From: Mycolicibacterium poriferae | GTDB taxonomy: Bacteria; Actinomycetota; Actinomycetes; Mycobacteriales; Mycobacteriaceae | DNA: 64,000 nucleotides | Assembly (NCBI RefSeq): GCF_010728325.1 | Contig: NZ_AP022570.1 | Span: 248,001-312,000, forward strand | Reading direction: 5' to 3' | Shown: positions 1 through 16,054 of the stretch, one piece after another | How positions within the stretch are numbered: position 1 is the stretch's first letter | Layout of the letters: each line of letters opens with the position of its first letter | Translations under genes and position numbers: made by a program | The notes under the pieces: generated by a model | The model's database searches: none | The model's input: the letters and a program-made list of their open reading frames with translations, nothing else | What the model was told of the DNA's origin: nothing

Positions 1-1
1 G

Positions 2-1306
2 TCCCCCGCACCGAGCCGCTCGCAGGTACTGGCCGCCTTCGAAGCCGCCGGCGCCGAGGATCTCTTCAACGAGATGGTACTGCTGTCCACCAAGGATCTG
101 CTGGATCGATACTTCGAGAACGAACACATCAAAGGTCTGTTCACCTTCTTCGGCATGATCTCGGTCTGGGGCGGCCCCTCCACCCCCGGCACCGGCTACG
201 TCTACGGACACCACTCAGTCGGAGAGTTCAAAGGCACACTCGGCCAATGGGGATTCGTCAAGGGCGGCATGGGTGGCATCACCCAGGCGATGGCCCGCAG
301 CGCTGAAGCCCACGGCGTGGAGATCCGGCTCTCCTCACCGGTGCAGCAGGTGGTGATCACCAAAGGCAAGGCCACCGGGGTGAAACTCACCAACGGCCAG
401 ACAATCTCGGCGCGGACGGTGATCTCGAACGCCGACCCCCAGCGGTCCATGCTGAAGCTGCTGCCTGCCGGAGCCGTCGACGACAAGCTGACCGCCAAAC
501 TCGAAGACTACGACGCCCGTGGTTCGATGGCCCGCATTCACCTGCTGATCGATGAGCTGCCCGACTACATCGGTTTCCCCAAAGGTGTCCAGGGACCGCA
601 ACATCAGGCACAGGCCATCATGGGTGCGTCGATCGAGAACTTCGAACGCGCCTGGGAAGCCGAGCGTCGCGGCGAGATCCCCGACGACTTCGTCATCGAG
701 GCCGTCATCCAGTCCACACACGACTCGACCCTGGCGCCCGAGGGCAGACACACCATGACACTCGGCGTGCAACAGCTACCTTTCGAACTGGCCGGCACCG
801 ACTGGGACACCATCCGTGAGGACTGGGCCGACCGCGTACTGGAGGTGCTCTACCGCTACGCACCGAACCTGCGCGGGCACATCCTCGAACGGGTCATCAT
901 CACCCCGAAAGACCTCGAACGCGACTACGGTCTGACCGGCGGCAACATCTTCCACGGCTCGATGTTCTTCGACCAACTCTTCAACAACCGCCCCATGCCG
1001 GAATTGGCCGATTACCGCACGACCGTGGACAACTACTATCTCTGCGGCTCAGGCACTCACCCCGGCGGCGGAGTCATGGGCGCCAACGGCCACAACGCCG
1101 CCCAGGTCGTCATCGCGGACCTGAACGGTACGCCGGCCCCCACTGCACAACGTGTCGGCCCCGCACCCAAGGCCAGCGTCCTCGACCGTGCCGTGGAAAC
1201 CGTCATGGACACCAAGACCGGCAAGAGACTCGGATACACCGTCGCCACCACCCCCGCGCTCCGCAAGGTCGTCAAGTTCGCTGCCCGCAGTAAATCCACC
1301 CGTTAA
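2..1306 (+). CDS. Phytoene-desaturase-like FAD oxidoreductase, 5' truncated
   Basis: This is the 3' part of an NAD(P)/FAD-dependent amine-oxidase-fold protein of the phytoene desaturase/PYROXD2 type. The reading frame is open from base 2, so the start and the N-terminal GxGxxG dinucleotide motif lie upstream of the window. The first internal Met is at 74. The visible part has the substrate-domain signature GGMGGITQAMA and, near the C-terminus, the FAD-contacting segment YLCGSGTHPGGGVMGANG that typifies this family. The substrate is unknown; carotenoid synthesis cannot be claimed without neighbouring crt genes. An APC permease follows 23 bases downstream on the same strand, so co-transcription is likely. 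Confidence 0.8.
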   Translation, partial: SPAPSRSQVLAAFEAAGAEDLFNEMVLLSTKDLLDRYFENEHIKGLFTFFGMISVWGGPSTPGTGYVYGHHSVGEFKGTLGQWGFVKGGMGGITQAMARSAEAHGVEIRLSSPVQQVVITKGKATGVKLTNGQTISARTVISNADPQRSMLKLLPAGAVDDKLTAKLEDYDARGSMARIHLLIDELPDYIGFPKGVQGPQHQAQAIMGASIENFERAWEAERRGEIPDDFVIEAVIQSTHDSTLAPEGRHTMTLGVQQLPFELAGTDWDTIREDWADRVLEVLYRYAPNLRGHILERVIITPKDLERDYGLTGGNIFHGSMFFDQLFNNRPMPELADYRTTVDNYYLCGSGTHPGGGVMGANGHNAAQVVIADLNGTPAPTAQRVGPAPKASVLDRAVETVMDTKTGKRLGYTVATTPALRKVVKFAARSKSTR

Positions 1307-1329
1307 TCACTCCTCGAAAGAGACCTACC

Positions 1330-2814
1330 ATGCTTAACAATGATGAGCGCCAACCAGTGGCGACCGTTAACGAAGCGCCCGACGGATCAGTGGGCCTGGC
1401 CCGCAATCAGGTGGGCGTTCTCGGCATCGTGTTCTTCGTCATCGCCGCCGCATCTCCGCTGACTGTGGTGGTAGCCCTGTTCCCGGTGATCATCGGAGCA
1501 GGCAATGGCGTCGGCATCGCAGGCGCATTCGCCCTGACAGCCGTGGTACTCACCGTCTTCGCGGTGGGTTACGTCGCGATGAGCAAGCACATCACCAACG
1601 CCGGAGCCTTCTACGCCTTCATCACCAGAGGCCTGGGCAGACCCATGGGCCTGGGGTCGGCATCGCTGGCCATTTTCGGGTACAACGCCATCCAGTTGGG
1701 GGTGATCGGCGGATTCGGCTACTACGCCTCCGAATTCATCACCAGACACACCGGCGCCGTCATCCCCTGGTGGGTGCTCTCGTTCCTGGTGATGGGTGCA
1801 TCACTGTTCCTGGGAGTTCGTCAGATCCATGTCGGTACAAGGGTTTTAGCCGTGCTGCTTACACTCGAGACCGGCATCATCTTGCTACTCGACGTTGGCA
1901 TACTGTCCAACTCTCCGACACCGATCAGCGACTTCTCGCTCGAGCCGTTCGCACCGTCAGCGGTCTTCGCCGGCGCCATCGGTGTGGCACTGATGTTCGC
2001 CCACGCCTCCTTCATCGGGTTCGAGGGAACCGCCATCTACGGCGAGGAGGCGAAGGATCCCAAGCGAACAGTCCCACGAGCCACCTACACTGCGGTGATC
2101 TTAATGGGCGCCTTCTACTCAGTCACCGCGTTCCTCATCGTCAATACCGTCGGCATCAACAATGCGGTCGGCCTGGCCGAAACCGAAGGAGGCGACCTGG
2201 TTTTCGCTGTCAGCAACAGTGTGCTCGGCGGAGCCGCCACCGAGGCGTTCCAACTGCTGATCATCACTGCCCTGTTCGCCGCGATCCTGACCTTCCACAA
2301 CAACGTCGCCCGCTACCTCTATTCACTGGGCCGCCAAGGTGTCATTTGGGCACGGCTCGGCACGACCCATCCCACTCGCCAATCGCCGGCGTTGGCCTGC
2401 TACGTCCAGATCGGGATGGTTGCCATCGTGGTGGCGATCTTCGCTCTCTTCGGCCTGGATCCCTACACCACACTCTTCACCTGGTGGACCGGCGTCGGAG
2501 CCGCCGCGATCATCCTGCTCCAGACCCTCGCAAGTATCGCAATCTTCGTGTTCTTTCGCCGTTCGGACGTCGACAAACGGCCGTGGAACACCTTCGTCGC
2601 CCCTCTGCTCGGTATCGCCGGACTGTTGCCGTTCCTCTGGTACGCCGTGACCGGCATGGACGTGCTGCTCGGTGGCGGCGGCTGGCTGCAGACCATCTTC
2701 ACCACCATGCTGTTCGCCTCACTGGCCATCGGCATCATCGGCGCCTATCTCATCAAGGCGCGCTCGCCGCAGCGCTACGCACAGCTGAGTTCCACACTCG
2801 GAGATCGTATTTAG
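1330..2814 (+). CDS. APC-family amino acid/polyamine permease
   Basis: The 494-residue protein is almost entirely hydrophobic, with about twelve predicted membrane segments and the APC-superfamily opening GVLGIVFFVIAAASPLTVV. A loop in the middle carries the family element FIGFEGTAIYGEEAKDP. It should sit in the plasma membrane and import amino acids or polyamines by cation symport or exchange; the substrate cannot be read from sequence. The start ATG follows a purine-rich AAAGAG. The gene lies 23 bases after the flavoprotein gene and before a strong hairpin, suggesting a two-gene unit that may take up and oxidise an amine, which is inference. Confidence 0.85.
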   Translation: MLNNDERQPVATVNEAPDGSVGLARNQVGVLGIVFFVIAAASPLTVVVALFPVIIGAGNGVGIAGAFALTAVVLTVFAVGYVAMSKHITNAGAFYAFITRGLGRPMGLGSASLAIFGYNAIQLGVIGGFGYYASEFITRHTGAVIPWWVLSFLVMGASLFLGVRQIHVGTRVLAVLLTLETGIILLLDVGILSNSPTPISDFSLEPFAPSAVFAGAIGVALMFAHASFIGFEGTAIYGEEAKDPKRTVPRATYTAVILMGAFYSVTAFLIVNTVGINNAVGLAETEGGDLVFAVSNSVLGGAATEAFQLLIITALFAAILTFHNNVARYLYSLGRQGVIWARLGTTHPTRQSPALACYVQIGMVAIVVAIFALFGLDPYTTLFTWWTGVGAAAIILLQTLASIAIFVFFRRSDVDKRPWNTFVAPLLGIAGLLPFLWYAVTGMDVLLGGGGWLQTIFTTMLFASLAIGIIGAYLIKARSPQRYAQLSSTLGDRI

Positions 2815-2828
2815 GCTACGCGGCCTGG

Positions 2829-2867
2829 CAACCCGGCGGCGAGGTATCACCCTCTTCCGCCGGGTTG
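2829..2867. terminator. Hairpin between convergent genes
   Basis: A perfect 11-bp inverted repeat (caacccggcgg / ccgccgggttg) with a 17-base loop lies between the convergent permease and kinase genes. It has no long T tract on either side, as is usual in mycobacteria, and probably ends transcription from both directions. Confidence 0.65.
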
Positions 2868-2885
2868 CAGTGCATATCGTGCAGC

Positions 2886-4292
2886 TCAGCCGGACTGGTT
2901 GTCGTTGGCCGACGGATCGGTGTTCTCGGCCAGGATGTCCTTACGGCACTCGACCTCGTCGCGCCCGGTCTGCTGCATGCACACCAGCACCGGGGTGTCG
3001 GTGTCCGCGGCGGGCCCCGCGGTGGGCGCACCGGAGGGGTGGGTGATCTCACCCGGGTACAGCGACCACAGCGGCGCACCGGTCGACGACAGCCGGGCGC
3101 AATAGGCTGGAGCGCCCTGCTCGGTGAGCCCGGCGGCGCCCAGCGTGGCGCAGTCGGCACCCACGACGACGACCGGCAGGGTCACGCCCGCGCCCGGCGC
3201 CGGCTGCGTCGGTGACGCGGACGGGGTGGCGGTGCCGGCATCGGCGCGCCGCTCGCCGCGGTCGTAGAACACCAGCAGCAGCACCGACACCACCGCGATC
3301 AGCGACAACGCCAGCGCGGTGACGATCAGCAGCCGGCCGCGGGACGGGGTCGCCGAGGACTTCTTGGCGTGCCGACCGCCGGCCGCGGCGGGCGCGAGCA
3401 TGGTCGCCTCGTCATCGTCGGTGTCGGCAAAGGAACCGCCCGGCACCGCTGCCCGAGTCCGGTTCGCCAGGGCCCGGGCGAAGTCAGCGCAGGTGTCGAA
3501 GCGGTCGTCCGGCGACTTGGCCAGCGCTTTGCGGAACGCACCGCTGAGCCCGGACAGTTCCGGCCGGTGGTCCTCGATCGCCGGCGGCTGGGCGGTCAGG
3601 TGCTGGCTGATCACGATCGCCGGGTTGGAGTGCTGGAACGGCGGGGTGCCGGTCAGCAACTGGAACGCGGTCGCGGCGAGGGCGTACTGGTCGGCCCGGC
3701 CGTCGATGTGCTTGTCGGCGGTGAGTTGTTCGGGCGCCGAATAGGCCACCGTGCCCACGGTCATGTTGGTGGCGGTCAGCGAGCTGGCCTCGCCGACGCG
3801 GCGGGCGATGCCGAAGTCGGCCAGCATGATGCGTTCGTGGTCGGTCTGCGGGTCGGCGATCAGGATGTTGGCGGGCTTGACGTCGCGGTGCAGCAGGCCC
3901 CGCTGGTGCGCGTAGTCCAGCGCGTCGCCCACGGCCGAGACGATGCGGGCGACCAATTCCGGTGGCATGCCGTCGGGGTAGCGCTGCGCCAGCAGCGCGG
4001 CCGCGTCGGTACCTTCCACGTGGTCCATCGAGATCCACAGCCGGCCGTCGAACTCGCCGCGGTCGTGGACCTGCACGATGTGGGGATGCCACAGGGTGGC
4101 GGCGATGTCGGCTTCGCGATTGAACCGCTGGCGGTACTCGTCGTCGGCGGTGACTGCGGCGGAGAGCACCTTGAGCGCGTCGTAACGCGGCAGTCGGGGA
4201 TGTTTGGCCAGGTAGACCTCGCCCATCCCGCCGGCTCCCAGCCGACGCGAGATCGTGTAACCCGCGATCACCTCGCCGTCGGTCAGCGGCAT
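2886..4292 (-). CDS. Membrane Ser/Thr protein kinase, PknF-like
   Basis: A Hanks-type kinase domain fills roughly residues 10-270. The glycine loop GAGGMGEVY begins at Gly19, the ATP-binding lysine is Lys41 (ALKVL), and HRDVKPANIL, DFG and an APEQ element are all present, so the enzyme should be active. An Ala/Pro-rich juxtamembrane linker is followed by one membrane segment near residues 315-340 (LLIVTALALSLIAVVSVLLLV). An exported tail of about 120 residues holds paired cysteines that may form disulfides. The tail probably senses an envelope signal. The gene stands alone on its strand; assignment to a particular Pkn paralogue is not secure. Confidence 0.88.
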   Translation of the reverse strand: MPLTDGEVIAGYTISRRLGAGGMGEVYLAKHPRLPRYDALKVLSAAVTADDEYRQRFNREADIAATLWHPHIVQVHDRGEFDGRLWISMDHVEGTDAAALLAQRYPDGMPPELVARIVSAVGDALDYAHQRGLLHRDVKPANILIADPQTDHERIMLADFGIARRVGEASSLTATNMTVGTVAYSAPEQLTADKHIDGRADQYALAATAFQLLTGTPPFQHSNPAIVISQHLTAQPPAIEDHRPELSGLSGAFRKALAKSPDDRFDTCADFARALANRTRAAVPGGSFADTDDDEATMLAPAAAGGRHAKKSSATPSRGRLLIVTALALSLIAVVSVLLLVFYDRGERRADAGTATPSASPTQPAPGAGVTLPVVVVGADCATLGAAGLTEQGAPAYCARLSSTGAPLWSLYPGEITHPSGAPTAGPAADTDTPVLVCMQQTGRDEVECRKDILAENTDPSANDNQSG

Positions 4293-4351
4293 GGGCGAAT
4301 CCTACAAGTGCTGTTGATCATGAGCGCACCGAGACCACGCGGCCGCCGACG

Positions 4352-4738
4352 CTACCGCTGGCGGCCGCGCAGACGCTCCCGGCGCCCGCGCATCCGGTCG
4401 ACGAACCCGTCACCCTGCGCTCGTACGTCGGTCACCACGTCCGCAGTCACGGTGGTCGTGGATGCGCGGATGATCGCCGGCAGATCCACTCCGTCGATCA
4501 CCTGATCGGCCAGCGCCACCAGATCGATCCGGGCGATGACGGCGTCGACCGCCTCGGTCTGCAGCTTGTCGCGGATGATCTCAGTCAGATCCAGTTCGTC
4601 GAGCACAGCGGCCACCATGTGCGACAGGACGGCCTTGGCCTCGACTCTGCCGCGCGTGAACAGCCCGCCCACCAGCGGCAGACCTTCGCAGCCCCGATAC
4701 GCCTCGACGAGCAGGGACGTCGGCGGCTGCGGCGCCAT
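4352..4738 (-). CDS. Small helical protein coupled to the DUF4331 gene
   Basis: This is a 128-residue protein of unknown function. Its start ATG overlaps the stop of the upstream DUF4331 gene by four bases (ATGA), so translation is probably coupled. The sequence is amphipathic and contains repeated aspartate-hydrophobic turns (ELDLTEIIRDKL, RIDLVALADQV, GVDLPAIIRAST) like those found in N-terminal extensions of some actinobacterial RDD proteins. It ends in a very basic tail (RMRGRRERLRGRQR). There is no signal peptide and no membrane segment. A longer open frame extending upstream to 5362 is only the antiparallel-frame shadow of the DUF4331 gene. Confidence 0.7.
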   Translation of the reverse strand: MAPQPPTSLLVEAYRGCEGLPLVGGLFTRGRVEAKAVLSHMVAAVLDELDLTEIIRDKLQTEAVDAVIARIDLVALADQVIDGVDLPAIIRASTTTVTADVVTDVRAQGDGFVDRMRGRRERLRGRQR

Positions 4739-5742
4739 CAGTGCGGCGTGCCCAGGTAGGGGAAGTCCAGCAACAGGTCGTCGTGCGGCGTCAGACCCGA
4801 CGGCGGGCAGTCGTCGTTGGTCAGGAACGCGACCCGGTCGGTGATCACGTCGTCGGAGAGGGTGCGCCCATTCGGATACTTCGCCGGTTTGGCCGGGTTG
4901 TAGGTCAACACGTCGGGCAGCGCGCCCTCGGCGTTGATCGCCTCCGCCGCCTCGTCGTGCGCATATCCCCCGGTGTGGCCCATCAGTTCGATCAGCGCAC
5001 CGATCCAGTGCTCCCGGTCCTGGTTCGGCTCGCTGCCCGCAAATGCGTACGGCGGCCCGCCGGTCTTGAAGAAGCTGCTGATCAACGGGTGCCCGATCCG
5101 GTCGACATGGACCCAGGTGCCGTCCTCCAGCAGACTGCACCGGCCCCACACGCGCACGTCGGGGTGCGCGCCCAGATAGCTGGTGGGCAGCTCGACGGCC
5201 ATCACCATCACGTTGGCCGCGGCCCGCGAGTCCTGACCCGTCCACGGCCCCTGCCCGTCGCGCCGTCCGGCCGGGTCGAAGACGTTGACCAGCCCGTCGA
5301 GGTCGACGAACGCCGGGTCGCTGCGCACGCCGGCGAAGAAGGTGAAGCTGCCGGACCGCCACACATGCGGGGTGCCGTCGAAGGACACCTCCACGTCACC
5401 GAAGATCCGCGATCCGGCCGCCGCGTACACCCGGGCGGTGGAGCCGAGCGCCAGGTACACATCCACCTTCTGCCGCGGTCCGTCACGCCCCGCGACCTGC
5501 TCGGAGAACACGAAGTTGAAGGCGATGTCGTTGCGCAGATCACCGTCGTTGTCGATCGCCACCCGGTACACCGCATCCGGATGCAGCGCGCCGCCGTCGG
5601 GGTTGGCGGTCAGGATCAGCGCCGTCCGCTCCGGGTCGTGCGGGGACTGGAAGACGTAGAGGTCCCGCAGGTCCAGCCGCGCGTCGCCGCGCGGCGCGTC
5701 GAGGCTCAGCCCGGTGATGTGATTCGCCTTGTCGTTGGCCAC
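4738..5742 (-). CDS. DUF4331 family protein
   Basis: This DUF4331 protein of 334 residues begins with the family opening ANDKANHITGLSLD and continues with RLDLRDLYVFQSPHDPERT. GTG at 5742 is preferred because it gives the family's usual N-terminus; a GTG at 5760 adds six residues. DUF4331 proteins are of unknown function, often exported in other bacteria, but no signal peptide is visible here. The domain is rich in Asp and Gly and mentions of beta structure are plausible. The gene is followed by the ATGA-coupled 128-residue gene and preceded by accD4, whose stop is 27 bases upstream, so read-through from the mycolate operon is possible. Confidence 0.8.
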   Translation of the reverse strand: MANDKANHITGLSLDAPRGDARLDLRDLYVFQSPHDPERTALILTANPDGGALHPDAVYRVAIDNDGDLRNDIAFNFVFSEQVAGRDGPRQKVDVYLALGSTARVYAAAGSRIFGDVEVSFDGTPHVWRSGSFTFFAGVRSDPAFVDLDGLVNVFDPAGRRDGQGPWTGQDSRAAANVMVMAVELPTSYLGAHPDVRVWGRCSLLEDGTWVHVDRIGHPLISSFFKTGGPPYAFAGSEPNQDREHWIGALIELMGHTGGYAHDEAAEAINAEGALPDVLTYNPAKPAKYPNGRTLSDDVITDRVAFLTNDDCPPSGLTPHDDLLLDFPYLGTPH

Positions 5743-5769
5743 AGGCCTATCCAACCGCACCGGGCTCGG

Positions 5770-7316
5770 CTAGATCGGAGTGAGGCCGTGCTTGCGCTGC
5801 ACGCGGCTGATCTGCTTGTCACGCAGCAGGCGCAGCGACTTGCGCAGCAGCAGCCGGGTCTGGTGGGGCTCGATGACACCGTCGATGAAGCCGCGCTCGG
5901 CCGCGACCCACGGCACCGCCATCGTCGCGTTGTAGCCCTCGATGAAGTCGGCCCGGATCTTCTGCACCTCGGGGGCGGTCGGGTCAGGGAACCGCTTGAC
6001 CACCAACTGCGCCGCGCCCTCGGCGCCGATCACCGCGATCCGCGCGGTCGGCCACGCGAAGTTGAAGTCGGCGGTGAGCTGCTTGGACCCCATCACGGCG
6101 TACGCACCGCCGTAGGACTTGCGGATCGTGATCGTCACCTTCGGCACGTCGGCCTCGACCACCGCGTTCAGGAAGCGGCCGCCGCGCTTGATGATGCCGC
6201 CCTTCTCCTGCTGCACACCCGGCATGAAGCCGGGGGTGTCCACGACGAACACCAGCGGGGTGTTGAACGAGTCGCAGAACCGGATGAACCGGGCCGCCTT
6301 GTCGGACGCCTCGTTGTCGATCGCCCCGGACAGGTACATCGGCTGATTGGCGATCACGCCGACCGGGCGGCCGTCCACCCGGGCGAACGCGGTGATGATC
6401 GCCGGGCCGGACTGCTCGCCCACCTCGAACACATCGCCGTCGTCGAAGATCCGCAGCAGGATCTCGTGCATGTCGTAGGCGGTGTTGTCGGAGTCCGGCA
6501 CGATCGAGTCCAGCTCCAGATCGTGCGGGGTGATCTCCGGCTCCAGACCGGGGTTGACGATCGGCGCGTCGTCGAACGTGTTGGCGGGCAGGAAGCTCAG
6601 GTAGTCGCGGACGTACTGGTAAGCCGCCGCCTCGGACTCCACCACCTGGTGGATGTTGCCGTACCGGGCCTGGGCTTCGGCGCCGCCGAGCTCGTCGAGG
6701 CTGACGTCCTCACCGGTGACGTCCTTGATGACGTCGGGTCCGGTGACGAACATGTAGCCCTGGTCGCGCACCGCGACCACCAGGTCGGTCTGGATCGGCG
6801 AGTACACCGCACCGCCGGCGCACTTGCCGAAGATCAGCGAGATCTCGGGGACCAGGCCGCGCAGCAGCTCGTGGCGCCGGCCGAGTTCGGCGTACCAGGC
6901 CAGCGACGTCACCAGGTCCTGGATGCGCGCACCGGCGGAGTCGTTGATGCCGATGATCGGGCAGCCGACCATCGCCACCCATTCCATCAGCCGGGCCACC
7001 TTGCGGCCGAACATCTCCCCGACCGAGCCCTGGAACACCGTCTGGTCGTGGCTGAACACGCCGACCGGGCGGCCGTTGATCGTGCCGTGGCCGGTCACCA
7101 CACCGTCGCCGTAGAGCGCCTGCGGGTCGCCGGGTGTCTTGGCCAAGGCGCCGATCTCCAGGAAGCTGCCCGGGTCGAGCAGGTCGTAGATGCGGGACCG
7201 CGCCGACGGGATGCCCTTCTTGGCGCGCTTGGCGACCGCCTTCTCACCACCGGGCTCTTTGGCTTCCTCCAACTTCTCGCGGAGTTCGGACAGGAGTTCA
7301 GCAGTGGTCTTGTTGG

Positions 7317-7320
<4 letters not shown>
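5770..7320 (-). CDS. accD4: Acyl-CoA carboxylase beta subunit AccD4
   Basis: The 516-residue carboxyltransferase subunit contributes to the long-chain acyl-CoA carboxylase (AccA3-AccD4-AccD5-AccE5) that carboxylates the C24-C26 fatty acid used by Pks13. Both crotonase-like halves are present: [13 protein letters not shown] and [13 protein letters not shown] in the first, [14 protein letters not shown] and [14 protein letters not shown] in the second. The GTG start overlaps the pks13 stop by four bases (GTGA), giving 516 residues against about 520 in M. tuberculosis. A longer frame up to 7455 lies within pks13 and is rejected. It is the third gene of fadD32-pks13-accD4. Confidence 0.95.
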
Positions 7321-12839
<5,519 letters not shown>

Positions 12840-12905
12840 CGTCACCTCACGATCGATCCGGCCGCCCCCGCGGGCCGGCATTGGGGAGTTACTTCAGTGG
12901 AAACG

Positions 12906-14795
12906 TCAGTCGGTCTCGTCCGGGAAGGCATTGGCCACCTTGCCGCTGCGCAGGCTGCCGTCCAGATACGCCGAGCGGCAGGCCCGGCGACCGATCTTGC
13001 CGCTGGAAGTCCTGGGGATGGCCCCCGCCGGGGTCAGCAGCACATCGCGCACCGTCACCCCGTGGCGCACCGCGATCGCCGCGCGAATGTCGTCGGCGAT
13101 CGGGCCCATCTCGAGCTTGTGCGCGCCCGGGGCGCGCTCGCCGACGATCACCAGCTGTTCGGAGGTGTCGTCGGGGTCGCGCTTCAGCCCGGCGTGCGCG
13201 TCCTCGAACACCTCGTCGGGCAGCTGGTTGGCCGGGACCGAGAACGCCGCGACGAAACCGGTGCGCAGCGCCTTGGTGGACTCCTGGGCGGAGTACTCGA
13301 GGTCCTGGGGATAGTGGTTACGGCCGTCGATGATCACCAGGTCCTTCGTCCGGCCGGTGATGTAGAGCTCACCGTCGTGGTAGGCGCCCAGGTCGCCGGT
13401 GCGCACCCAGGTGGCGTCGTCGGTCGCGCCCTCGGCGTGGGACGGGTTGGTGCGCGACTTGAGCGTGTTCTGGAACGTGGCGACGGTCTCCTCGGGCTTG
13501 CCCCAGTAGCCGGTGCCCATGTTCTGGCCGCTGATCCAGACCTCGCCGATCTGGCCGTCGGGCAATTCGGTGGCGCTGTCGTTGTCGACGATGACCGCCC
13601 ATTCCGCGACACCGATCTGACCGGCGCCGGCCTGCGCGACCGCCTTCGGTGAGTCCGCGGGCACCTCGACGAAGCGGTGCCGGTTGAGCTCGTCTCGGTC
13701 CACGTGGATGATCCGGGGCTCGGCGTTCATCGGGGTGGTCGACACGAACAGCGTGGCCTCGGCCAGCCCGTAGGACGGTTTGATGGCCTGCGGCTTGAAG
13801 CCGAACGGGCCGAACGCCTCGTTGAACCGGTTCACGGTGGCCGCCGAGATGGGCTCGCTGCCGTTGAGGATGCACTTGATGTTGGACATGTCCAACGGCG
13901 GCTCGCCATCCTTGGGCACCCCCCGCACGGCGGCGTGGTCGAACGCGAAGTTCGGCGCGACGGAGATGGTGCCGCCGGTGTCGCTCTCCTTGCGGGCCAT
14001 CTCCCGGATCCACCGGCCCGGGCGACGCACGAACGCGGCGGGCGTCATGAACGTGATGTAGTGGCCCAGCATCGGCGAAAGCAGCACCGTGATGAGCCCC
14101 ATGTCGTGGAAGAACGGCAACCACGAGACGCCGCGGTCGCCCTCCTGGCCGTCGAGCGCCTCGATGACCTGAACCACGTTGGTGGCCAGGTTCAGGTGGG
14201 TGATCTGCACACCGGTCGGGATCCGGGTGGATCCCGAGGTGTACTGCAGGTAGGCGATCGTGTCGTGCTGGACGTCGACCGGCTCCCACGTGGCGCCGAC
14301 CTCGTTGGGCACGGCGTCGACGGCGATGACGCGGGGGCGCTGGTTGGCGGGGCGGGTGCGGAAGAACTTGCGCACCCCCTCGGCTGCGGCCGTCGTGGTC
14401 AGGATGGCCGACGGCTGGCAGTCGTCCAGCACGGCGTGCAGACGGCCGACGTGGCCGGGCTCATTGGGATCGAACAGCGGCACCGCGATCCGCCCGGAAT
14501 AGAGCACGCCGAAGAAGGCGACGAGGTATTCGAGGTTCTGCGGACACAGGATCGCCACCCGGTCTCCGGGTTCGGTGACCTGCTGCAACCGGGCCCCGAC
14601 GGCCTTGTTGCGGGCACCGAAGTCGGCCCAGTTCAGATCGCGCTCGACGCCGTCGCGCTCGGTGGAGAAGTCGATGAACCGGTAGGCGAGCTTGTCGCCC
14701 CGAACCCGAGCCCATCGTTCGACGTGTTTGACCAAGCTGCCGTTGTCCGGGAACTTGATCAGTCCGTCTTTGATGAACGGGTTGTGGAAGGCCAT
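12906..14795 (-). CDS. fadD32: Long-chain fatty acyl-AMP ligase FadD32
   Basis: FadD32 activates meromycolic acid as an acyl-adenylate and loads it on the N-terminal ACP of Pks13. The 629-residue protein opens with [19 protein letters not shown], typical of FadD32. It carries the AMP-binding motif [22 protein letters not shown] in the middle, and [20 protein letters not shown] in the C-terminal lid. The catalytic lysine region [14 protein letters not shown] is present near the end. The start is supported by GGAG nine bases upstream. It is the first gene of the mycolate condensation operon, 66 bases before pks13, so the operon promoter must lie in 14796-14991. Confidence 0.97.
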   Translation of the reverse strand: MAFHNPFIKDGLIKFPDNGSLVKHVERWARVRGDKLAYRFIDFSTERDGVERDLNWADFGARNKAVGARLQQVTEPGDRVAILCPQNLEYLVAFFGVLYSGRIAVPLFDPNEPGHVGRLHAVLDDCQPSAILTTTAAAEGVRKFFRTRPANQRPRVIAVDAVPNEVGATWEPVDVQHDTIAYLQYTSGSTRIPTGVQITHLNLATNVVQVIEALDGQEGDRGVSWLPFFHDMGLITVLLSPMLGHYITFMTPAAFVRRPGRWIREMARKESDTGGTISVAPNFAFDHAAVRGVPKDGEPPLDMSNIKCILNGSEPISAATVNRFNEAFGPFGFKPQAIKPSYGLAEATLFVSTTPMNAEPRIIHVDRDELNRHRFVEVPADSPKAVAQAGAGQIGVAEWAVIVDNDSATELPDGQIGEVWISGQNMGTGYWGKPEETVATFQNTLKSRTNPSHAEGATDDATWVRTGDLGAYHDGELYITGRTKDLVIIDGRNHYPQDLEYSAQESTKALRTGFVAAFSVPANQLPDEVFEDAHAGLKRDPDDTSEQLVIVGERAPGAHKLEMGPIADDIRAAIAVRHGVTVRDVLLTPAGAIPRTSSGKIGRRACRSAYLDGSLRSGKVANAFPDETD

Positions 14796-14991
14796 CTCAA
14801 TACTCCAATCAGGCGGGATCGCTGTCCCAAACCCCGAAGATCGTACCGGTCCGACAGCTCCCCGCCCGTGAACCGCCAGCCGTCGCTCTTAGATGTTTCT
14901 TAATCTCACGTAATGCTAGGCGACCTGCGGGGCTGGGCCAAATCTGGCAGCGGCACCGTCACGAAACGTTGCCAAAAAGATGTGGCACACC

Positions 14992-16002
14992 TCACCCATG
15001 CTTGGGCTGCGGGGCGTTGGCGATCAGGTTCTGTGCCCAGTTCAGCGTCCACTGCGTGGCCGGCATCCCGTCGATGTTCCAGAAGTCCGGGGTGGCGTAC
15101 ATCGCGTGCACCGGCTGACCAGCGCCCCCCGAGAGCACCTCCAGCGTCTTCGGCAGTGCGGTGATGTTGAACGCCGACTCCGGCGCCGCGCAGATCAGGT
15201 CGCCGCGGGCACAGATCTCGTTGGTCCGGTCGTTGAGCGCGCCGAACCCGCCGGGGCGCGGTCCGGTCATCGTCAGCCCCAGCGCCGACAGGGTCGGCAC
15301 CTCGTGCAGCGTGATCTCCGCACCCTGGCCGTCGGGGTTCGGGCCGACGTCCTGTCCCACCCCGACCTGGCGGCGACCGTCGGCGATCAGCGTCACGCCC
15401 AGCACCAGATCCTGGTCCACCGGCCCGCGGCCGTTGCCGATGTCACTGGCGATGTCCCCGGCGATGACGGCGCCCTGGGAGAACCCGACCAGCACGTAAC
15501 TGGTCAGCGGGCACCGGTTGTTCATGTCCGTCATCGCCCGGACCGCCGCCTGGGTGCCCTCGGCGCGGCTGTCGTTGTACGACATCTGCGCATCCGCGGA
15601 CAGCGGATTGTGGAACTGCGCGGTGTAGGGAACGGTGAACACCTCGAGGCGGTCCGCGCCGAACTGGGCGCGCAACGGGTTGGTCACGTTCAGCAGCAGC
15701 GCGGCCGGGAACTGCACCGGGTTGAACGGGTCGAGCTGCACCGAGGATTCCCAGGTGCCCGGTACCGAGATCAGCTGGACGTCCGGACAGCTCGCGTCCT
15801 GGAATTCGGGCCGCGGCTTCGAGATCGTCGGAGGCACCGCGGTCGGCGGCTGCGCGCTCGGCGGCACCGCGGTCGGCGGGGCGTCGGGCCTGCGCAGCAC
15901 CACGACCACGATCGCCACGATCAGCACGACCACCATGCTCACCGCGCCTGCCGCGAACAGCGCCAGCAGGCGATGGCGCTTGCGCCGGTTGGACTTGGCC
16001 AT
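14992..16002 (-). CDS. culp6: Cutinase-like esterase Culp6
   Basis: This cutinase-family hydrolase of 336 residues corresponds to Rv3802c, an essential envelope phospholipase/thioesterase. An N-terminal membrane anchor (about residues 10-36) follows a basic start, then a Pro/Thr-rich spacer. The catalytic serine is Ser175 in GFSQG, the same number as in M. tuberculosis; the Asp and His of the triad should lie in the C-terminal third. Four or more cysteines ([21 protein letters not shown]) match cutinase disulfides. It sits between fadD32 and the fbp genes, consistent with a role in mycolate or phospholipid turnover outside the membrane. Confidence 0.93.
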   Translation of the reverse strand: MAKSNRRKRHRLLALFAAGAVSMVVVLIVAIVVVVLRRPDAPPTAVPPSAQPPTAVPPTISKPRPEFQDASCPDVQLISVPGTWESSVQLDPFNPVQFPAALLLNVTNPLRAQFGADRLEVFTVPYTAQFHNPLSADAQMSYNDSRAEGTQAAVRAMTDMNNRCPLTSYVLVGFSQGAVIAGDIASDIGNGRGPVDQDLVLGVTLIADGRRQVGVGQDVGPNPDGQGAEITLHEVPTLSALGLTMTGPRPGGFGALNDRTNEICARGDLICAAPESAFNITALPKTLEVLSGGAGQPVHAMYATPDFWNIDGMPATQWTLNWAQNLIANAPQPKHG

Positions 16003-16054
16003 GACGTTCTTCGTTCTCCTCGCCTACGCGGGTGACTGGGATGTGGTCGACAGC

